Origin: Trichomonas tenax
Taxonomy: Eukaryota; Parabasalia; Trichomonadida; Trichomonadidae
Assembly: GCA_023091735.1 (NCBI GenBank)
Contig: JALKBU010000010.1
Location: 1 to 64,000, forward strand
Length of the DNA stretch: 64,000 nt
Direction of reading: 5' to 3'
Of this stretch, positions 59,709 to 64,000 are shown in pieces; the stretch's first letter is position 1; each line of letters begins with the position of its first letter. Under the pieces are notes generated by a model. The model was not told the origin of the DNA. It did no database searches and saw nothing but the letters and a program-made list of their open reading frames with translations. A program made the position numbers and the translations under genes.

Positions 59709-60128
59709 ATGCTCACTTCCACAAGTTTATTCGCACGCGGTGACAAGGCCACAGCGAAGCTCATCCACGGCCTCGAGTGGTACACAGTCAGCAAGGACGG
59801 AAAGGGCTGCGTTATGACAACAGGACCAGGATCTGCCCCAACACCACCAGATTACCTCCTTATGGGCCTCAGTGCTTGCGCTGGTAACGGAATCAAGTTC
59901 CTCCTCGACAAGAATGGAATCAAATACACAAAGCTTGAGATCGAAGTTAATAATGACTGGGAATTCAAGCCACAGAAGAGAATGGATAACTTCAGAATCG
60001 GCGTTTCTACTGATGCTGATTGCCCACGTGAGAAGCTTGAGGCTATTGTCGCTAAGGCTGAACAAGGACTTTGCCCAATCGCTGGAACCCTCCTTCACAC
60101 ACCAAAGATCAAGAGCTACCTTAAGTGA
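59709..60128 (+). CDS. OsmC/Ohr-family peroxiredoxin with hydrogenosomal-type leader
   Basis: The protein has 139 residues and starts at an ATG. It is a complete small OsmC fold with PTPPDYLLMGLSACAGNGIK, carrying the first redox Cys, and EQGLCPIAGTLLHTPK, carrying the second. These two cysteines reduce organic hydroperoxides, usually with lipoylated or thiol partners. The first residues (MLTSTSLFARG) form a short leader with Leu at position 2, Ser/Thr and an Arg shortly before a likely cut. This is the pattern of trichomonad hydrogenosomal presequences, and OsmC is reported from T. vaginalis hydrogenosomes. Codon use is clearly GC-richer than the surroundings, consistent with high expression. 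Confidence 0.9.
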   Translation: MLTSTSLFARGDKATAKLIHGLEWYTVSKDGKGCVMTTGPGSAPTPPDYLLMGLSACAGNGIKFLLDKNGIKYTKLEIEVNNDWEFKPQKRMDNFRIGVSTDADCPREKLEAIVAKAEQGLCPIAGTLLHTPKIKSYLK

Positions 60129-60410
60129 GATATCGATAGTCAATGTAAATCAGTCTTCAACATAGTTTTTTATTTTGATTTTTTCTTATTGAATCTATTA
60201 AAAACGATATCCTTAAGAATAAATTAAACAACTTCCCATTTAGCAATTGCTTAGTTTCATTTTGCTGTTTATCCAACGATATTAAATCTGATTCAAAAAT
60301 TATGCACGAATTGGACAATAAATCATATAATAAAATAGATATTGATTGAGAAAGAAAGTTTAACTATTTATAATAATATAGTAATAAAAACAAAAATAAA
60401 TATATAAAAT
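60129..60410. other. Convergent 3' spacer
   Basis: AT-rich DNA between the OsmC and NOMO gene ends. No feature is seen. Confidence 0.4.
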
Positions 60411-63400
60411 TCATTTGATAAAACGTAATATTAATCGCTTGATTGTGTGTATATTAAGCAGAATTACGATGAAAGTGAATGAGAATGATGCTATGAATGT
60501 TGCCTCGAATGATGAAGGAGCTTCTGCAATGAAATGATTCTCTTCTTCAATTTTACATGCAATGCTAACTTGTTCAATAGCTGCATGTGGCAATATTGTG
60601 GATTCATGGCAAACGTTACTCCTTCCGTTGACTGCTTTCGTCAGAATACGAAGTGTCAATCTTTTCTCTGGAATGTCTGTGAAAAAGAAAATGGGAAGAT
60701 CTGATTTGAATTCATGAGTTTGAATATTCTTTTTTCCATCACTAAGGACTATATGAATGTCTGCAATATCAAGATCTGAATGATACACTTCACCTACTAA
60801 ATCAATTCTTTTTCTAACTGGAATTGTATAGAAATTCACATTATCAATGTTTTCTCTATGCATTTGTATTGTTGTTAGTAGTGGTGTTATTTTATATTTC
60901 TCTGACTCAGAAGCTGTAATCTTATATTCATTGTTAGACTTCATGTTTGAAAATGTGTATTTTCCTTTCTTGTCGGTCTTAACTTGGTTAGTAATTCCCG
61001 TTTTATCAGTAATATTGATTTCGACATTTTCAAAAGCTGTGTGATTGCAATCCATTACATACCCAGAAATGGAAAACCTATTCTTGTATGCACTAAACGT
61101 TAAAAGGAAATCGCTTCCGTTCTGAATCACTATGCGTTGATTTGAAGGCTCAAAATCGTATTCTTTAAGAATTGGTTTAATGTAATATTCTCCATCATCA
61201 AGATTTTCAAACATAGCAGAAGTTTGTATGATTGTTTTGATTTCGTGGAACCCAGACATCGATGAAATTGAAATCAGACCTCCATCGCAGTTCAATGAAA
61301 ATGTAACGAATATAGTTGAAAGCTTATGAGCATCAAAATCAAATGTCCCAGATCTCTGATTAAATTTATAGGACTTCTTGGAAGCTTTGAGTTTTAAATC
61401 TTGCACAGATGTTACGTTGTATATTTTGTAATGTCCTTTTTCATCTGTGAGAGAACTTCCAATGAATTTTCCTTCAGAGAACAATGTAACATTGACACCA
61501 TCAATACTTGGAATAATATTTCCTTCGATCTCTGTCTTATACTTAATCTCGAAGTAGATATTCGCCTGTGAGCAATTCTCAGGGAAATCAACATAAACAA
61601 CTGGTTTTTTGACAAGAAATGGCTTCTTAACTATGCATTCGACCTTCACTATTTCGCCTACTTTCTGCATAAATCTGTATGGCTCTTCGAGCTTCGCACC
61701 ATTGACTCTTATTTCGCTTTGTGCGATCTCTGCATTACCGAGAATGACAACTTTTCTAATGGCCTCAGTAACATTGATAAATTGATTATCATTAGGCTTG
61801 AAAGAATCGAATTTATAGCAATCTGTTGGTATAATACTATAAACAACTAAGGGAACAGTATTCCATCCTTTCGTTAAGTGTGTTATTGTCTTCTGGCCTG
61901 TTAATATCGACATATTGTAATCAGCATGCAAATTATAAAGATAATGACTGAATGTTGCGACATGTCCAATATAATGACTTTCATTGACAATTGAAACATT
62001 GTTAATATCAATAGTATAGAACGTGTTATTGTTATGCTCCATGTTTACTGTATAATTTCCTATAGGAACAGAATCAAATTTGAATTTTCCACTTGTTTTT
62101 ACTTTTGTTGAATAATTTCGTTTTCCTGATAAAACGACATCTGGCATTGTTTCATCACCAATTACAACACCAACGAAACCAGAAACCTTCGAATGCTTCG
62201 AATAGAACTCAAGGGTCTTTGGTGCTTGAACGAGAAAAGCGTCTGAATCGAGTCTGCATTTTGATGTAATTGTTATTAAAACTTGTGTATTTAGAGGTGC
62301 TAAAATAGTAAAAGATCCATTATATATTTCTATTACTGTGTCTGGATCAGAGCTCATTGATACATTATAAACAAGGCAATCTGAACTGCCTGAAATAGGT
62401 CCGTGAGTTGCTGTTATTGTGACCTCGCGTGGTGGATTTGTTCCTACTATTTGAATGATTGGAATATTAAATTTCCAATATGGATGAAAGACTTTGATTG
62501 TGGGTAAGCGTATTGGCATAACATTTTCAAGTAAGAATTTGCCATTGTTATCTGTATAACACGATAAATCTAATTCGATTAATTTAACTAATGCATTTTT
62601 GCACGGTTCTTTGTTTGCTAAATTGACTGTTCCACTAATGTGCGTTCCTAGATAGCGTAACTCTATCAGATTTGTTAATGCGTATTGACTAATTGAGACA
62701 TTTGCTTTTGATATTCTGTATTTTGTATTTTTGCATGAGAGTACGTATTCGCCTTTAGGAATGTTATTTAACTTAAAATGCCCTGTCAAATCGACAGGAA
62801 TTGTTGTAGAATAATCTTTTGATTCGAGATGTAATGAAAGTTGTGGAATTGTGACGTTTTTAGGGAACACAACAACACCATGTGGTTCCCATGAATTTAT
62901 TTCTAGTTTAACATCGAATAAAGGATTTGTTGTGAGTTCATAAACTGTTGATTTAAAATTAACGTTCGGTAATCGAATTCTGTATCTGCCTGGCTTCAAA
63001 TTATGGAAAATGAAGTAGCTTTCTTTTGTTTGCGTTGATTTTTTAGTTTTTTCTTGTATATTGATTAAATCAACTGTAACTGGGACAAACAGTGGTAGGT
63101 TCGTAGTTTTTGTAGTGTTTTCGAATGAATTTTGATCATCAGAACTTTCTTTATTGTTATATTCTTCTTGCCCAGATTCAGATAAACATAAAATCTGTCC
63201 AACAATGTCAAATCCAGTAATGAGGAAATTGATAGAAGTGTTGTATGGTGCTTGAAGCGAATAATTTGTTTTTTCGAAATTTATTCCTTTTGATGATTCG
63301 ATTTGAACAAAAATTTCGTTAGGAAGAGTAGCATCCGATATCCAGTAGCCAGATGGTTGTACTTCTACCTGGTCAATCAACGAACCTTTTAAATTTCGAA

Positions 63401-63524
63401 TTTTAATCGATAAATTCGAAAAGAAAGATGTCCGTCCGCCCTCATAAGTGAAGTTAAAAGTCACGAATCCATCGATATACGTCGACTCTTGGGCGCGACA
63501 AAGCACAAAAAACATCAAAAACAT
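60411..63524 (-). CDS. NOMO: NOMO-like ER membrane protein (nodal modulator family)
   Basis: The ATG is at 63524 (1037 residues); the codon just before it is a GTG. A short signal peptide (MFLMFFVLCRAQ) leads into a long series of Ig/transthyretin-like beta modules of the carboxypeptidase-regulatory type. Typical units read DITDKTGITNQVKTDKKGKY-like, e.g. SLTDEKGHYKIYNV, VKTSGKFKFDSVPIGNYTV and CYTDNNGKFLLENVMP. A single transmembrane helix (about 1005-1030) and a short basic tail end the protein. The first module, with its YWISDATLPNEIFVQIE and FLITGFDIVGQILC blocks, matches NOMO. NOMO partners TMEM147/nicalin at the ER translocon for multipass membrane proteins. Many N-glycosylation sequons fit a lumenal location. 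Confidence 0.8.
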   Translation of the reverse strand: MFLMFFVLCRAQESTYIDGFVTFNFTYEGGRTSFFSNLSIKIRNLKGSLIDQVEVQPSGYWISDATLPNEIFVQIESSKGINFEKTNYSLQAPYNTSINFLITGFDIVGQILCLSESGQEEYNNKESSDDQNSFENTTKTTNLPLFVPVTVDLINIQEKTKKSTQTKESYFIFHNLKPGRYRIRLPNVNFKSTVYELTTNPLFDVKLEINSWEPHGVVVFPKNVTIPQLSLHLESKDYSTTIPVDLTGHFKLNNIPKGEYVLSCKNTKYRISKANVSISQYALTNLIELRYLGTHISGTVNLANKEPCKNALVKLIELDLSCYTDNNGKFLLENVMPIRLPTIKVFHPYWKFNIPIIQIVGTNPPREVTITATHGPISGSSDCLVYNVSMSSDPDTVIEIYNGSFTILAPLNTQVLITITSKCRLDSDAFLVQAPKTLEFYSKHSKVSGFVGVVIGDETMPDVVLSGKRNYSTKVKTSGKFKFDSVPIGNYTVNMEHNNNTFYTIDINNVSIVNESHYIGHVATFSHYLYNLHADYNMSILTGQKTITHLTKGWNTVPLVVYSIIPTDCYKFDSFKPNDNQFINVTEAIRKVVILGNAEIAQSEIRVNGAKLEEPYRFMQKVGEIVKVECIVKKPFLVKKPVVYVDFPENCSQANIYFEIKYKTEIEGNIIPSIDGVNVTLFSEGKFIGSSLTDEKGHYKIYNVTSVQDLKLKASKKSYKFNQRSGTFDFDAHKLSTIFVTFSLNCDGGLISISSMSGFHEIKTIIQTSAMFENLDDGEYYIKPILKEYDFEPSNQRIVIQNGSDFLLTFSAYKNRFSISGYVMDCNHTAFENVEINITDKTGITNQVKTDKKGKYTFSNMKSNNEYKITASESEKYKITPLLTTIQMHRENIDNVNFYTIPVRKRIDLVGEVYHSDLDIADIHIVLSDGKKNIQTHEFKSDLPIFFFTDIPEKRLTLRILTKAVNGRSNVCHESTILPHAAIEQVSIACKIEEENHFIAEAPSSFEATFIASFSFTFIVILLNIHTIKRLILRFIK

Positions 63525-63540
63525 CACTTTTTATTAATGA
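63524..63540. promoter_or_regulatory. Back-to-back overlapping Inr elements
   Basis: On the plus strand TCACTTTTTATTA (63524-63536) abuts the STI1-like ATG at 63537. On the minus strand TCATTAATAAAA abuts the NOMO start region. The two divergent genes thus appear to share one 12-bp intergenic segment that carries an initiator for each direction. Confidence 0.55.
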
Positions 63541-64000
63541 GCCAAACAGAGTCGCTAAAACAAATTTTTGGTGAAGAAGGATTAAAAAAGATAAGGGCAA
63601 ATCCTATGGTTGCTGGGTACCTCGACGACCCTGAGTTTTGCGCAATGATTCAAGATATTAATCAAAATCCACAAAATATTTTAAAACATCAAAGTAAATT
63701 CTCAAATCCTTTGGCTTTAATGACGATTCTACCACTAATGATACCAAGCGATAAGCACGAAATCGAGAAAAATGATATCATCGATAACAAAGAAAAAGCT
63801 GAAAAATCCAAACAACAAGGAAACGAATTATTTTCAGAAGGAAAATACGCCGCTGCTTTAGGAAAATACAATGAGGCTTTAATTTTAGATCCCGAAAATA
63901 TTATTTATCATACGAACAAATGCACAGCGTTAATAAAACTCGAGGACTATCAAGGCGCTATATCTGCCGCACATTCAGCCATTAGCGCAGGAAAGAGAAA
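63537..64000 (+). CDS. STI1/TPR co-chaperone-like protein (5' part, runs off the window)
   Basis: Open from the ATG at 63537 to the window end with no stop (154 codons seen). Residues about 10-55 form an STI1 (DP) domain: IRANPMVAGYLDDPEFCAMI followed by QDINQNPQNILKH. From about 95 on, TPR repeats start (KSKQQGNELFSEGKYAAALG, KYNEALILDPENIIYHTNKC). The order STI1 then TPR resembles the centre of Hop/STI1, which links Hsp70 and Hsp90 through TPR clamps. The gene may be a full STI1 relative with a shortened front or a smaller co-chaperone; the rest lies outside the window. Confidence 0.75.
   Translation, partial: MSQTESLKQIFGEEGLKKIRANPMVAGYLDDPEFCAMIQDINQNPQNILKHQSKFSNPLALMTILPLMIPSDKHEIEKNDIIDNKEKAEKSKQQGNELFSEGKYAAALGKYNEALILDPENIIYHTNKCTALIKLEDYQGAISAAHSAISAGKR

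Noticed and set aside
59727..60143. 138-codon ORF antisense to OsmC
   Set aside because: It mirrors the coding strand of a conserved gene, has no recognisable motif and no promoter element.
1..64000. tRNA, rRNA and CRISPR arrays
   Set aside because: None found by eye; direct repeats seen are element-internal and lack regular spacers, and the genome is eukaryotic.

Overview
The window looks like about 64 kb of nuclear DNA from a flagellated parabasalid (trichomonad) protist, Trichomonas/Tritrichomonas-like. Several independent signs support this. DNA is very AT-rich, coding is essentially intronless, and gene content is eukaryotic: class I histone deacetylase, the axonemal protein CFAP206, NOMO, FHA-RING, TLDc, TKL and Sel1 kinases, and ankyrin proteins with a trichomonad-type N-terminal region. 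The OsmC gene begins with a short leader typical of hydrogenosomal targeting, and some starts carry an initiator (Inr) of the TCA-Y-T-rich type just upstream of ATG. The species cannot be fixed from sequence alone.

Layout. 0-3.6 kb: decayed surface-protein (beta-helix/Pmp-like) pseudogenes. 3.9-7.9 kb: FHA-RING gene lacking an ATG, then a B-box/TLDc gene. 8.4-9.9 kb: two tandem broken paralogues of a discoidin-like domain family. 9.95-14.1 kb: ankyrin protein and a membrane-anchored alpha-amylase. 15.8-16.8 kb: glycosyltransferase-like and surface-protein pseudogenes. 17.9-32.1 kb: a run rich in cytoskeletal or flagellar candidates (CFAP206, ankyrin pseudogene, frameshifted histone-fold gene, LRR protein, LisH protein and a 2386-residue protein with Sfi1-like tryptophan repeats). 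32.1-36.1 kb: gene-poor DNA with a MITE-like element and a dispersed repeat. 36.2-40.3 kb: histone deacetylase and a pseudokinase-Sel1 protein.

40.7-47.2 kb is the most unusual stretch. Two minus-strand remnants of a Maverick/Polinton-type family B DNA polymerase lie on either side of a second element on the plus strand. This inner element has about 66-bp inverted repeats (41877-41942 and 45821-45886), a truncated second PolB-like gene, and a PrimPol plus D5/SF3 helicase gene interrupted by two in-frame stops. 47.4-55.5 kb: a surface protein, a BEACH-like pseudogene with two in-frame stops, an intact TKL kinase with a helical C-terminus, and a pseudokinase split by one in-frame stop. 55.9-59.7 kb: transposase-like scrap and long palindromic repeats. 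59.7-64 kb: OsmC, a NOMO-like ER protein, and the start of an STI1/TPR co-chaperone whose ATG lies 12 bp from the divergent NOMO ATG.

Recurring themes: (1) at least five loci are open except for one or two in-frame stop codons; (2) a motif TGACAYGTAAA occurs upstream of several genes that lack an Inr, while other genes have an Inr; (3) nested virus-like elements. Functions are from my recognition of motifs; no database search was run.
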